A DNA stretch of 64,000 bases from Niastella soli (GCF_017742245.1 NZ_JAGHKO010000024.1:124001-188000), one strand, 5' to 3'. Numbered from the stretch's first letter, positions 8,446 to 18,081 are shown. Made by a program: numbers and translations. Notes: generated by a model not told the origin, from the letters alone.

Positions 8446-10122
8446 ATGAATAGCAAGCAACTCACCCAAACAATTATCTTTCTAATAGTAGTCAGCCTAA
8501 ACACTACCGCACAAACAGCCAGGGTCAACAATCCCATCCTGGCTGGTTTTTACCCCGATCCTTCTATTTGCCGGGTAGGCAATGATTATTACCTCGTCAA
8601 TTCCACCTTTGCCTATTATCCCGGGTTACCTGTCTTCCACAGTACCGACCTTGCCAACTGGGAACAAATTGGTTTTGCCATGGACCGGCCTGAACAGCTG
8701 GACCTGGATGGCGCGCACGTGTCTGGCGGTTTATTTGCACCTACTATCCGTTTTAATAAAGGCCTGTACTATATAACCTGTACCAATACCACGCATGGCG
8801 GTAACTTCATCATTACCGCAAAAAATCCCAAAGGACCCTGGAGCAATCCTGTTTTTCTGCCTGCAGTAAAGGGTATAGATCCCTCTATGTTCTTTGATGA
8901 TAACGGTAAGGCCTATATTGTTTACAACAGTGAGGCCCCCGATAATAAACCACAATACGAAGGGCACCGGACCATCAGAATGTATGAAGTTGATCTGAAC
9001 ACGCTGCAAACAAAAGGGGCGGAAATAGTCCTGGTAAATGGCGGGTCTGATATTTCTCAAAAGCCGATCTGGATTGAAGGGCCGCACCTTTTTAAATACA
9101 ACAAGACCTACTATTTAATGTGCGCCGAAGGTGGCACGGGTTATAATCATTCGGAGGTGATCTTCAAAAGCAAAAAAGCAGAAGGGCCTTTTGAATCCTA
9201 TACAGGCAATCCCATTCTTACTCAGCGTCAATTAGCGGTGGGCCGGAAAAGAGCGGTCACTTCAACAGGCCATGCCGACCTGGTAACAACACCCGATGGC
9301 AGCTGGTATGCCGTATTCCTGGGTTGCCGTCCTTATAGTGACGAACACTACAATACCGGCCGCGAAACCTTTATGGCGCCGGTTGAATGGAAAGAAGACT
9401 GGCCCATTATTCTGCCCGGTAATGAAACTGTGCCTGATAAAGTAAGTATAAAAGGCGCCATTGCCAAAAATCCCCTTACATTCAGCAGTGATTTTCTATT
9501 CAGGGATAATTTTAAAAGCACCGAATTAAATAACCGCTATGAGTTTTTACGAACGGTGCGCGAACCCTGGTACCATATCAATAGCATTAACGGAACCCTT
9601 TCCATACAGCTAAAGCCAACCACTTGTTCAGATAAGGCTAACCCCGCGTTTATCGGGTACCGCCAATCGCACTTGCGCGGATATGCGTCGACTGCACTCA
9701 CCTTTGCACCCGCCAGCTCCCAGGAAAAAGCCGGTTTGCTGGTATTTCAGAATGAAAACTTTTATTACTACCTGTGCCTGTCGGTTGAAAATAACCAACC
9801 CGTATTACAATTGTATAAAGGACCAGGTAAGAGTGGAGGAGAACCATTGCTGCTGAGTACACAAAAAATTCAGGCAAGTGGACAGGTACCGGTTCAATTA
9901 AAAATACAGACCAACGGTCATGCCTATTCATTTTATTATGCCGAAAAAGGCAGTACCATCTGGAAATTATTCAAGGAAGGTCTTGACGCCAACTACCTGA
10001 GCACCCATACGGCTGGTGGGTTTGTAGGCTGTATGTACGCTATGTATGCCACCTCAAACGGGGCACCCACTACCAACAGCGCGGTGTTCAATTATTTTGA
10101 AAGCAAGGGGAACGATGATTGA
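8446..10122 (+). CDS. GH43 family glycosidase (beta-xylosidase / alpha-L-arabinofuranosidase type)
   Basis: This 558-residue protein has a Sec signal (to about residue 22). Residues about 25-320 form the GH43 five-blade propeller. GFYPDPSICRVG carries the catalytic base Asp38, KGIDPSMFFDDNG the pKa-modulating Asp145, and WIEGPHLFKYNKTYY the acid Glu211. Residues about 340-555 form a concanavalin-like C-terminal beta-sandwich, as in beta-xylosidase-type GH43s. It removes xylose or arabinose from xylan fragments, which complements the GH10 enzyme upstream. It has its own probable promoter and is not in the PUL operon. Substrate choice between xylose and arabinose is not decidable here. Confidence 0.92.
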   Translation: MNSKQLTQTIIFLIVVSLNTTAQTARVNNPILAGFYPDPSICRVGNDYYLVNSTFAYYPGLPVFHSTDLANWEQIGFAMDRPEQLDLDGAHVSGGLFAPTIRFNKGLYYITCTNTTHGGNFIITAKNPKGPWSNPVFLPAVKGIDPSMFFDDNGKAYIVYNSEAPDNKPQYEGHRTIRMYEVDLNTLQTKGAEIVLVNGGSDISQKPIWIEGPHLFKYNKTYYLMCAEGGTGYNHSEVIFKSKKAEGPFESYTGNPILTQRQLAVGRKRAVTSTGHADLVTTPDGSWYAVFLGCRPYSDEHYNTGRETFMAPVEWKEDWPIILPGNETVPDKVSIKGAIAKNPLTFSSDFLFRDNFKSTELNNRYEFLRTVREPWYHINSINGTLSIQLKPTTCSDKANPAFIGYRQSHLRGYASTALTFAPASSQEKAGLLVFQNENFYYYLCLSVENNQPVLQLYKGPGKSGGEPLLLSTQKIQASGQVPVQLKIQTNGHAYSFYYAEKGSTIWKLFKEGLDANYLSTHTAGGFVGCMYAMYATSNGAPTTNSAVFNYFESKGNDD

Positions 10123-10612
10123 ATCGTGAGACGGCAAACGGCAGACATGGCTCGCGAGTGTTGAATTAATAACTATCTTGCGCCGCCAAAAATCCATTGC
10201 CGATTGCCGATTGCTCTCGGCTAAGCCGAGACCGATTGCCTCCGCTGTGCCATTACAATTCCTTTGCTGTTTTCTGCCTCTATGTAATAAATACAGGACT
10301 AATTACTTAAATGCCTCACTATAAGGAATTTCAAACATGCAGTTTGTAATTTAACCAGCTTTGAATACATTCGCATAGTGAATTACATCGTAAAAATATT
10401 CTACTCATACCTCGCTTTCCTGCGTAGCGCTTGCGCTAACATTCCATAGTATTAATAGTCTTTAATACATAGTTATTCCTGTTTGTAGCCCTGAACGTTT
10501 ACCCTTAGCGCATTGCGAACCGAAGCTTTGCTTTGTCCTCCGAAGCCCTGGCATAGGAGGAGCGAAGGAGTGGGCATAGGGCATATTATTCATTTTATTT
10601 AATCAAAAAATT
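10123..10612. other. Intergenic region with several short palindromes
   Basis: No gene is seen in these 490 bp. They hold a tandem GATTGCC motif around 10197-10220, a hairpin CTCGGCTAAGCCGAG (10218-10232), a perfect palindrome TAGCGC-TT-GCGCTA (10425-10438), and a stem TCCTCC/GGAGGA near 10537-10562. This density of small palindromes resembles extragenic repeat clusters. Confidence 0.45.
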
Positions 10613-11674
10613 ATGAAACATATTGCCGTTATCGGATTGGGCAAGGTGGGTTCACTGGTGGCCACTTTGCTGAACGATATTTTTACTGTTACTGGTGTTG
10701 ACCAAAAAGCCCCGGCCGATGTGCCATTTAAGGTAGTTACCGGAAATATTAACGATGCCAAATTCCTGGAAGATCTGTTATCAAAACAGGATGGGGTAGT
10801 GTCCTGTTTACCCTATAACCTGAATTTACCGGTAGCCGAAGCTGCTTTTAAAACCGGGATTCATTATTTCGATCTCACGGAGGATGTGCCTACTACCAGC
10901 GCTATCCGTAAAATGGCGGAAACCTCCAAAGGCGTAATGGCCCCGCAATGCGGACTGGCACCCGGTTTTATTGGTATAGTAGGCGCCGATCTTTGTCACC
11001 GGTTTACCAAATTGCGTGATGTGGAATTGCGGGTAGGCGCTTTGCCCCGTTATCCCAATGGATTAATGGCTTATTCTTTCACCTGGTCGCCGGCGGGGGT
11101 GATCAATGAATACATCAACGATGCCGAAGTGATCCACAACGGTGTTCGCAAAATGGTGCCTTCCTTAGATGGCATAGAACAGATCAATATAGAAGGGCAG
11201 GAGTTTGAGGCCTTTAGCACCAGCGGTGGTTTAGGTACTTTATGCGAAACCCTGGAAGGAAAAGTAGATACGCTCAATTACAAAACCATCCGGTACCCGG
11301 GTCATGCCCGTCTGATGCGATTTTTATTATATGAACTGATCCTGAAAGACAAACGCGAGTTAACGGAACAAATACTAACGGAAGCCAAACCCCCGGTGCG
11401 GGAAGATGTAGTGTATGTGTATGCCGTAGTGGAAGGCTGGAAAGGACAGGAACTGGCGCGGGAAGAATTCTACCAGGCGTATCACCCCATTACTATCAAT
11501 GGGAAGGAATGGCGCGCCATCTCATGGACAACCGCCGCTTCCGTAGCCGCCGTGGTTGAAATGGTAGCCAATAAGGAATTGCCGCAAAAGGGTTTTATTA
11601 GGCAGGAAGAGATCCCGTTTGAGAAATACCTGAAAACGAAGAATGGAAGTTTGTACGGGAAGCATGAGAAGTAG
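10613..11674 (+). CDS. Saccharopine dehydrogenase-like NAD(P)-binding protein
   Basis: This 353-residue protein opens with a Rossmann motif (IAVIGLGKVGS). HYFDLTEDVPTT and APQCGLAPGFIGIVGADL are typical of the saccharopine dehydrogenase catalytic fold. The family oxidises saccharopine to glutamate and alpha-aminoadipate semialdehyde, although related enzymes use other imino acids. The next gene belongs to the DUF1338 2-oxoadipate-processing family, which favours a lysine-degradation role. The two genes are 150 bp apart. There is no lysine-ketoglutarate reductase domain, so saccharopine would have to be made by an enzyme elsewhere. Confidence 0.8.
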   Translation: MKHIAVIGLGKVGSLVATLLNDIFTVTGVDQKAPADVPFKVVTGNINDAKFLEDLLSKQDGVVSCLPYNLNLPVAEAAFKTGIHYFDLTEDVPTTSAIRKMAETSKGVMAPQCGLAPGFIGIVGADLCHRFTKLRDVELRVGALPRYPNGLMAYSFTWSPAGVINEYINDAEVIHNGVRKMVPSLDGIEQINIEGQEFEAFSTSGGLGTLCETLEGKVDTLNYKTIRYPGHARLMRFLLYELILKDKRELTEQILTEAKPPVREDVVYVYAVVEGWKGQELAREEFYQAYHPITINGKEWRAISWTTAASVAAVVEMVANKELPQKGFIRQEEIPFEKYLKTKNGSLYGKHEK

Positions 11675-11824
11675 GAAATAGGAGGTAAGAAGTAAGAAGT
11701 GCCTGAGTTTTCTGAACTCTTAATATTATTAAAGATTGCTGAAAAGTAGCAAGTTTCTTACATCTTACCTTCTACATCATACATCTTTCTCCAGCCCCAA
11801 CTATAATAAAAAAAAGAACAATCT
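11675..11824. repeat. Intergenic stretch of degenerate GTAAGAAGT-type repeats
   Basis: GTAAGAAGTAAGAAGT near 11693 is mirrored by CTTACATCTTACCTTCTAC near 11757, giving an imperfect inverted repeat of low complexity. There is no gene between the two metabolic genes here. Confidence 0.3.
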
Positions 11825-12718
11825 ATGTCAACGACTCTTGATAAAGTACTATCCGGTTTAATGACCCGCTACAAAGAACGCGTACCCGATGTATCGGCCA
11901 TTATCGATACCATGATCAGGGAAAATGTTATACAACAACCGGATGATATTGAGAATGACCATATTGCCTTTCGCACCATGGGCGTGCCGCAACTGGGCGT
12001 ACAATCACTGGAGAAGATCTTTTTGCATTATGGGTACGAGAAAAGGGATTACTATCATTTCCCGGAAAAGAAGCTGGATGCATTCTGGTATGCTCCGCCA
12101 TCCCCGCAATACCCACGCATTTTTATCAGTGAGCTGCGGGTGAAGGACCTGTCGCACGAAATACAACAGATCATCACCAGTTATACGAACGAGGTAACTA
12201 CCGAACCTGTTAGCCAGTTAAACCTGGATGATGCCCAGGCCGTGGACCAGTTCCTCCACAGCGGACTGTGGCGTTTACCCACCTGGGCGGATTTCCAAAC
12301 CCTGGCTGCCCAAAGCGAATACGCTGCCTGGGTTATTTACAACCGGTATTACCTTAACCATTTTACCATCAGCGTACATAACCTGAAGGAGGGATACAAT
12401 ACCATTGCGCTGTTCAATGAATTCCTGGAGCGCAATGGATTTAAACTGAACAATGCCGGTGGCAAAATAAAGACCAGTCCCGATGGCGGGTTACTCCAAA
12501 GCTCTACGGTGGCCGAAATGATCGATGCGGAATTTGCCGGTGCGGAGGTACATGCCATTTCAGGGTCCTATATAGAATTTGCGGAACGACGTGTATTACC
12601 ACAATTTGCGCATTTGCCCAAAGACCAGATCCAGCGGATACACCGCCGGGAAGGGTTTGAAGCAGGTAATGCAGATAAGATCTTTGAGAGTACCTATAGC
12701 TCACAAACCAATAGATAA
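11825..12718 (+). CDS. DUF1338 (HglS-like) 2-oxoadipate dioxygenase/decarboxylase family protein
   Basis: This 297-residue protein fits the family over its full length. The iron(II)-binding His-His-Glu set of the vicinal-oxygen-chelate-like fold is plausible at His46 (DHIAFRTMG), His179 (NHFTISVH) and Glu251 (YIEFAERRVLP). Characterised members (P. putida HglS) convert 2-oxoadipate to D-2-hydroxyglutarate in lysine catabolism. The neighbouring saccharopine dehydrogenase-like gene supports that pathway. The residue assignment was made by eye against the known motif spacing. A strong symmetrical terminator follows. Confidence 0.85.
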   Translation: MSTTLDKVLSGLMTRYKERVPDVSAIIDTMIRENVIQQPDDIENDHIAFRTMGVPQLGVQSLEKIFLHYGYEKRDYYHFPEKKLDAFWYAPPSPQYPRIFISELRVKDLSHEIQQIITSYTNEVTTEPVSQLNLDDAQAVDQFLHSGLWRLPTWADFQTLAAQSEYAAWVIYNRYYLNHFTISVHNLKEGYNTIALFNEFLERNGFKLNNAGGKIKTSPDGGLLQSSTVAEMIDAEFAGAEVHAISGSYIEFAERRVLPQFAHLPKDQIQRIHRREGFEAGNADKIFESTYSSQTNR

Positions 12719-12732
12719 TAATAGAATATGTA

Positions 12733-12774
12733 AAAAGGGTGAGTCTTGGCCAGTGGCCGGGGCTCACCCTTTAA
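12733..12774. terminator. Symmetrical terminator after the DUF1338 gene
   Basis: A perfect 10-bp stem AAAGGGTGAG / CTCACCCTTT (12734-12743, 12763-12772) has an inner GGCC-AGT-GGCC hairpin. A runs on one side and T runs on the other would permit termination on either strand. Confidence 0.8.
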
Positions 12775-12860
12775 CATTATCACCATGCAACTTTTCAAGA
12801 AGCATTACCGACTTCTATGTAACTTTCAGAATTGGAAAGTATATAAAATAATCATTCTAT

Positions 12861-13604
12861 ATGAAGAAAGCGATAGCACCTGCCCATATGAAATTTGTAT
12901 TGACCGCGCTCTTATTATCCTTCACAATAGTTTCCCTGGCAAAAGATAAGATCCTGGTATTTTCAAAAACAGCCGGTTATCACCACAAATCAATTGATGC
13001 GGGCATCAAAGCCCTTCAGGAAATGGGGCTGAAATATCATTTTGATGTAGATGTCACTACCGATTCCACGAAGTTTGTGGCTTCCAACCTGAAGCAGTAT
13101 AAAGCGGTTGTTTTCTTAAACACCACGGGCGATGTATTGAATGAGGAGCAACAAGTTACTTTTCAGCAATACATCCAGTCCGGCGGTGGCTTTTTAGGCG
13201 TGCATGCCGCCACCGATACCGAATACGGCTGGCCCTGGTATGGCAAACTGGTAGGCGCTTATTTTGTAAAACATCCGCAAATACAGCAAGCCACACTGAT
13301 CATTAACGACAGCATTAATATTGCTACCAAACATTTGCCCCGTCCCTGGAAACGCACCGATGAGTGGTATAATTTCAAAGATATAGCCACCGATCTGCAT
13401 GTGCTTGTTTCCATTGATGAAACTTCTTATAGCGGTGGCACAAATGGCCCTAATCACCCAATGGCCTGGTACCATAACTTTGAAGGCGGCCGCGCCTTTT
13501 ATACAGAATTAGGACATACCGATGAATCCTATTCCGATCCTTTATACCTGCAACACCTGTGGGGCGGTTTGCAATATGCCATGGGTAAGGTGAAGATGAA
13601 GTAG
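12861..13604 (+). CDS. ThuA-like domain secreted protein
   Basis: This 247-residue protein has KILVFSKTAGYHHKSIDAG at the start of the domain, GGGFLGVHAATDTEYGWPWYG in the middle and AFYTELGHTDESY near the end, all hallmarks of the ThuA / trehalose-utilisation-like family. The fold is related to class I glutamine amidotransferases. An internal ATG at 12888 begins MKFVLTALLLSFTIVSLA, a cleaner signal peptide than the upstream start, so translation may begin there. Members commonly occur beside DUF1080 and sugar-degradation genes; the precise reaction is unknown. Confidence 0.85.
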   Translation: MKKAIAPAHMKFVLTALLLSFTIVSLAKDKILVFSKTAGYHHKSIDAGIKALQEMGLKYHFDVDVTTDSTKFVASNLKQYKAVVFLNTTGDVLNEEQQVTFQQYIQSGGGFLGVHAATDTEYGWPWYGKLVGAYFVKHPQIQQATLIINDSINIATKHLPRPWKRTDEWYNFKDIATDLHVLVSIDETSYSGGTNGPNHPMAWYHNFEGGRAFYTELGHTDESYSDPLYLQHLWGGLQYAMGKVKMK

Positions 13605-13628
13605 AACGATTCTAACTTATTTATAATG

Positions 13629-13664
13629 CCTGTTCAGTTTGTAATAAACCGGACAGGTATTTTT
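13629..13664 (+). terminator. Terminator after the ThuA-like gene
   Basis: The stem CCTGTTC / GGACAGG (one wobble pair) is followed by TATTTTTT. It lies 25 nt after the stop codon. Confidence 0.7.
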
Positions 13665-14333
13665 TATTTGTTATATACAAGAATTTTAGAAGTTAACAAA
13701 GCGGCCAGATGTCTGAGGTTTGGTTTGAAGTTACATATCTATCATGTTTCGGTCTTACACATTTATCGGCCAAAAATGCACACTTATCGCCCCAAACTGC
13801 ACGCTTATTAAATTCCGGTTGTAGAAATGTTATTATTACATATATTCGTTTCCAATAGCAACACTCCCCGGTTAATTACCACGTGCCATATCGAAAATGA
13901 GGTTAAGAGCCAGGTATCTAACTGTTTTTCACTATTTCCCCAAAACGGAATCTATTTACACTAGCTTATCATTGTCAATAGTTGATTGTTGACAATGGTG
14001 GATTGGTAGATGATTATTTATTAAATATCAGGTAACGCAATTAGTTATATCCAGTAATATGGATCAGACTGTATTGTATTACCAGTAATGACCTAACAAC
14101 CAAAACGATACTTGCCAGTGAGCGTCTTTACCAGGCTCAGCCCTGATATTATTGCGTGCCCTGTAAAACAGCCAGTCTCCTGTTTGCAGACAGACACAAA
14201 CGGTTATATACAACCGGTTATGACACACATATCTCACTTGCTTACTATTGGTATTGGCAACAAGACGCCTCATTTAATTTGTTTCCCGGAAATACAATCT
14301 AATTTGAAACTAAATCATAAACAGTCATTGGTT
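13665..14333. other. 669-bp gene-free region before the RHS cluster
   Basis: No convincing gene is seen. It contains three imperfect copies of a CACTTATCGCCCCAAACTG-like unit (13755-13810), an inverted repeat ATTGTCAA / TTGACAAT with a 10-nt spacer (13971-13996), and a 68-bp segment (14091-14158) that recurs upstream of the outer-membrane gene at 15744-15811. The promoter of the long downstream cluster is expected here. Confidence 0.5.
14091..14158 (+). repeat. Duplicated leader segment, copy 1
   Basis: This aligns without gaps to 15744-15811 at 54 of 68 positions by hand count. Both copies contain GCCAGTG and CCCTGAT and, read in the same phase, encode the pattern PV-x-VF-xx-L-x-PD-x-I-x-C. 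In copy 2 this pattern spans the GTG start of the outer-membrane gene, so copy 1 looks like a fossil 5' end of a related gene. Confidence 0.55.
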
Positions 14334-14777
14334 ATGCGAATAACATTGCTGGTAATGTTGCTAATTATTTCATCCCGGATCTTTGCACAGGACACTGCCC
14401 GCGCTAACTGGAACCAACAGGTAAAAGTGGCGCTGAATATGAAGGAGAAGCAATATGCCCGGTATATCGCGGCAAATGAAACATATGACAGGCAGGTCTC
14501 GAAGATCATGAATGATACCTCTTTGGACAGGCGCACTCAAATAGCGGAAATTTCAAAGGCACTCACAGAAAAAAGGACAGTCATTAAACAGGTGTTAACC
14601 GAAGACCAGCTAAAAAAACTTGCAGAGCCTGGAATGCAACGCCCAATTGTAAAAGGTCCAAATTATTACAAGCATCAGCAGGAGCGGGAAGCGTACATGA
14701 AGAAAAAGATTCAGGACAGGGCTCGCGCAGACAGCGCCAGGCTAAAACCACCCTGCCAAATAGCACAATCTTATTAA
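14334..14777 (+). CDS. Small secreted protein of unknown function
   Basis: This 147-residue protein has a Sec signal peptide (MRITLLVMLLIISSRIFAQ). The remainder is highly charged and helical (Lys/Arg/Glu/Gln-rich, e.g. VALNMKEKQYARYIAANE) and resembles periplasmic helical proteins. The frame is open upstream to 14112, but the signal peptide fixes the start at 14334. It is the first gene of a long same-strand cluster leading to the RHS protein; the next gene starts 13 bp later. I do not recognise the family. Confidence 0.65.
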   Translation: MRITLLVMLLIISSRIFAQDTARANWNQQVKVALNMKEKQYARYIAANETYDRQVSKIMNDTSLDRRTQIAEISKALTEKRTVIKQVLTEDQLKKLAEPGMQRPIVKGPNYYKHQQEREAYMKKKIQDRARADSARLKPPCQIAQSY

Positions 14778-14790
14778 TGGAAACATTAAA

Positions 14791-15729
14791 ATGTTTAACA
14801 AGTTTAATTGCGAAATGGAAATCAAAAACTATATGAGAAGGGTTCTGCCTGTATTTCTTATGCTGCTGTTAAATACCCTGATTGGTTTGGGGAATACTCC
14901 ATTTTTAAGTAAGTGTGAAAAAATAGACCCTGAAAAAAAAGCGACTCCACTTAAAGGTGGTTGTGCTACTCCGCTGACGCAATACGTTTTAGTTGGCACC
15001 CAGCCTAATTTAATTAATTGTTCCGATGCAAGTGGAGGTCCAATTGCAAATAATAGCTACGTGTACCAATGGCAATGGTCCACGGACAATGTTCACTTCC
15101 AGGACATTCCGAACGCCACTTCCTATTACCTCCCTTCTACCAATAACCAGCCTTATGCCAATTCGCAAGCAGGGACTACCATTTATGTACAAAGAAAAGT
15201 AACCTGTGGGATAGATGTGCAATATAGCAATAGCTGTAGCCTGGTCTATGTAACAACTCTCCCCATCTTTGCCCGACTTGAAGTCAATACCAGTGAATAC
15301 AATCCTTATGATGGAGAATATAATGGAGAATTTTACGAAAAATATCTTAATTGGTATGTTTCCTCCTATATCCGATTCTATGCTGATGCAGCATGCACTG
15401 TTCCGATGGCATTGCCTGCTAGTATAAACTGTAAGATCCGGGCGTGTAGATATTATGAAAACGACGGGTACATTAATACAAACGAGTGTTCTGTGGAACC
15501 CTGGTATGATGTTACTGTAACTGCTGGCAGTACACAATTTGCAAATGGCGATTTAGAAGACTTTGAATATTATTATATGGTACAGGACGCAGTACCAAAC
15601 GCGCCGTGGAGGTTTGTCGAAAAGAGCTGGTCCGATTATGAATTGATCGTGGCTGAGAACTGTATTATCATGCCACCGGTTTATCCATCTCATTCCACCG
15701 GCTTTGGCATTGCAAGTCAACAACAATAG
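14791..15729 (+). CDS. Secreted protein with Ig-like YQWQWSTD motif, unknown function
   Basis: This 312-residue protein has an N-terminal hydrophobic stretch VLPVFLMLLLNTLIGLG that acts as signal peptide. In-frame starts at 14815 or 14833 would place it closer to the terminus. YVYQWQWSTDNVHFQDI is the adhesin-like Ig motif common in Bacteroidota surface proteins. The second half contains IRFYADAACTVPMALPA, reminiscent of DUF5977-type repeats. Several cysteine pairs suggest an extracytoplasmic location. It is probably cotranscribed with the genes on either side. Confidence 0.65.
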   Translation: MFNKFNCEMEIKNYMRRVLPVFLMLLLNTLIGLGNTPFLSKCEKIDPEKKATPLKGGCATPLTQYVLVGTQPNLINCSDASGGPIANNSYVYQWQWSTDNVHFQDIPNATSYYLPSTNNQPYANSQAGTTIYVQRKVTCGIDVQYSNSCSLVYVTTLPIFARLEVNTSEYNPYDGEYNGEFYEKYLNWYVSSYIRFYADAACTVPMALPASINCKIRACRYYENDGYINTNECSVEPWYDVTVTAGSTQFANGDLEDFEYYYMVQDAVPNAPWRFVEKSWSDYELIVAENCIIMPPVYPSHSTGFGIASQQQ

Positions 15730-15743
15730 CATGTAGAAAACCA

Positions 15744-15811
15744 AGCTAACAACCAAATCGATTCCTGCCAGTGAAAGTGTTTGCGTGGCTACGCCCTGAT
15801 CTTATTGTGTG
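15744..15811 (+). repeat. Duplicated leader segment, copy 2
   Basis: This is the partner of 14091-14158 (see there). It covers the intergenic region and the first codons of the outer-membrane gene. Confidence 0.55.
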
Positions 15812-18080
15812 TTATAGAAGTATGCTGATTGCCTGTTTACTGGCCATTAGTGCAGGCTGTTATGCACAGTCAGGCGCGGAGCATCCTGTAAAACGCAGGG
15901 GCGATACTTTAATATTCTTAAATAAAGGGACCTGTAAAGGATCTTATGCATCACTACAGGACATTGGCGACTTTCAGGAGGGAGCGGCTACTACGGATAA
16001 AAAGCTTTCACCTTTACAACCGGTGCCACATACACCTTTCCTTAAGATCCATGGCAATGTTCAATATGATTTCTTATACAGGTCATTTATCGACACCCCT
16101 TTTTCTCAAAACGATTTCCAGCAACATACCATACAGACATTTCTGGATATAACCGTGAAAGACAAATATCCGCTGAAGTTGAATTTATCAAACCGGATCA
16201 GTAATTCCTTCTATTTCAAAAACTTCATGGATGTCAATCTGCGGTTCGACAGAAATGAATTCCTGAAAAAAGCCAAACAGGAATTACTCAATAAAATTGC
16301 ATCCCGGTATTATCAAAAGCCCGATCTCGCTGCGGCAGAGGCAGCACTGAAAGAGGCAAAAGACCGGTATACGCAGTTAAGCGGGTTGGTAAATGACCGC
16401 GACGAGTGGGCACGTTTAATGAAGGAAAAGGAAATACTGTATTATAAAGAATTAGCTGCGGCAAAACGAAAAAGCGACACTTCTTCAAAAGACGTTAACT
16501 GGCCTGACCTTGACAAAAGCAGGTTGTATAAACTGGCCAATGGGAAGGTTGATTCGCTGGCAGACAAAGTGGATAGTTCTTATTTCAAAAAATTTGAACA
16601 AAGGAAAAAGGAATTGGATAGCCTGCAGCAACGGGTCCAGGCACTACAGGCTAAAACTGACAGTGTAAAGAATTCTATACAAAAAGATGTGGAAGGTGTT
16701 CGTCGCAAAATTTACAAAGCAGCCACCATAGCTGACCTCAATAACATTGAATCGGAGAACGAAGTTGCCAGCCGGAAAAAGGAAGGGTTGGAGAAATTCC
16801 TGGGCAATATAAAAAGTATTGGCATTGGCCGGTCGGTAATAAATTATTCTGAGCTGACCGCCTGGAATGTCTCGTTGACAGGGTTCAATCTTGAATATAA
16901 TGACGGCATATATGCAGCATTGGCTGTAGGTAAAATTGATTATGGCTTCCGGGATTTTATGGGAAAGAATACCCGGCGGAATGGACAAAACTTCTTAATG
17001 GGTCGCATAGGGGTAGGAGACGTTGACCGCAAAGCAGTAATTCTATCTGCGTTTGCCGGTAAAAGATATAATTATGGAAGTATCGTGGCAGATACCGCCA
17101 ACAATTTCACCAATGTGGTAGGATACGCTATTGAAGGCATCTTGAAGAAGGATGAGAATACGGGCATTAGTGTAGAGCTGGCAAAAACCACCATCCCCGT
17201 CAGTGGAAGCCTGCGAAACAATGGCGGCATGAAGTCGTTGTTTCAGTTTGCAGAGAATGCAAACGTTGGTGTCAGTATCAAAGGACAAACCCTGTTACCA
17301 AAGACAGATACCCGCATCAGCGGATTTTATAGAAAAACAGGCGCGCAATTCCAATCGTTCAGTTTGTACACGATCAATACCAGTCAAACCGCCTGGTTAT
17401 TCGGTGTTGATCAGTCCTTTTTTAATAATAAAATTGGCGTAGTCGCTGCACTTCGGCGCAATGATTTTTCCAATCCCTTTGCAGAAAAGACATTTAAATC
17501 AAGCACGGTATTTAAAAGCATTCAGTTGAATGTGCGGATACCGCGCTGGCCTTCGCTTAGCGTAGGATACAATCCTGGCACCCAGTTATATGTAATAGAC
17601 AAAGAGCGCATCCGGGAGAATGCCTATTGTATTTTAAACGCATCCCTGGTGCATAATTATAAGGCCGGTAACATTCGCATGTTGTCGTCTTTGCTTTATA
17701 ATAAATATTTCTCCAAAGGAACTGACTCGGGTTTTATAGCTTATAAGGGCATTAATTACATGGCTTCTCAAACCCTTTTCTTGTCTAAACTGCAATTGCA
17801 GGGAATGTATATGTATGCCGATCAGGAGCAGATGCAATATTACACGCTCGACGCCAATGCTGATTATGCACTATTCAATTTCTTAAAAGTAGGGGCCGGT
17901 ATTAAATACAATAAAATAATGGGCGGCACCACCTGTATTGGCAACCGGGCGCAGGTAGGAGTGGAGGTAAAGAAACTCGGCAGTTTGCAACTGCATTATG
18001 AAAAATCTTATTTACCAACTATATGGCAAACACTTTATCCGGTAGAAACAGGCAGGGTATCGTGGTTTAAATATTTCTGA
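15771..18080 (+). CDS. Putative outer-membrane beta-barrel with periplasmic helical domain
   Basis: This protein has 769 residues from a GTG start; an internal ATG at 15822 begins a good signal peptide (MLIACLLAISAGCYAQ). Residues about 75-150 form a conserved-looking beta segment (FLKIHGNVQYDFLYRSF). Residues about 160-350 are predicted coiled coil (many Lys/Glu/Gln, with KKELDSLQQRVQALQAK). The last roughly 400 residues are amphipathic beta-strands ending WFKYF; the terminal Phe is typical of outer-membrane barrels. It could serve as a channel or anchor for the giant surface proteins encoded after it. The family is not recognised and the export role is inferred from operon context. Confidence 0.7.
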   Translation: MKVFAWLRPDLIVCYRSMLIACLLAISAGCYAQSGAEHPVKRRGDTLIFLNKGTCKGSYASLQDIGDFQEGAATTDKKLSPLQPVPHTPFLKIHGNVQYDFLYRSFIDTPFSQNDFQQHTIQTFLDITVKDKYPLKLNLSNRISNSFYFKNFMDVNLRFDRNEFLKKAKQELLNKIASRYYQKPDLAAAEAALKEAKDRYTQLSGLVNDRDEWARLMKEKEILYYKELAAAKRKSDTSSKDVNWPDLDKSRLYKLANGKVDSLADKVDSSYFKKFEQRKKELDSLQQRVQALQAKTDSVKNSIQKDVEGVRRKIYKAATIADLNNIESENEVASRKKEGLEKFLGNIKSIGIGRSVINYSELTAWNVSLTGFNLEYNDGIYAALAVGKIDYGFRDFMGKNTRRNGQNFLMGRIGVGDVDRKAVILSAFAGKRYNYGSIVADTANNFTNVVGYAIEGILKKDENTGISVELAKTTIPVSGSLRNNGGMKSLFQFAENANVGVSIKGQTLLPKTDTRISGFYRKTGAQFQSFSLYTINTSQTAWLFGVDQSFFNNKIGVVAALRRNDFSNPFAEKTFKSSTVFKSIQLNVRIPRWPSLSVGYNPGTQLYVIDKERIRENAYCILNASLVHNYKAGNIRMLSSLLYNKYFSKGTDSGFIAYKGINYMASQTLFLSKLQLQGMYMYADQEQMQYYTLDANADYALFNFLKVGAGIKYNKIMGGTTCIGNRAQVGVEVKKLGSLQLHYEKSYLPTIWQTLYPVETGRVSWFKYF

Positions 18081-18081
18081 T

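Noticed and set aside
13755-13810. CRISPR-like array
   Set aside because: There are only three imperfect about 21-bp units that abut without spacers, and no cas genes are in the window.
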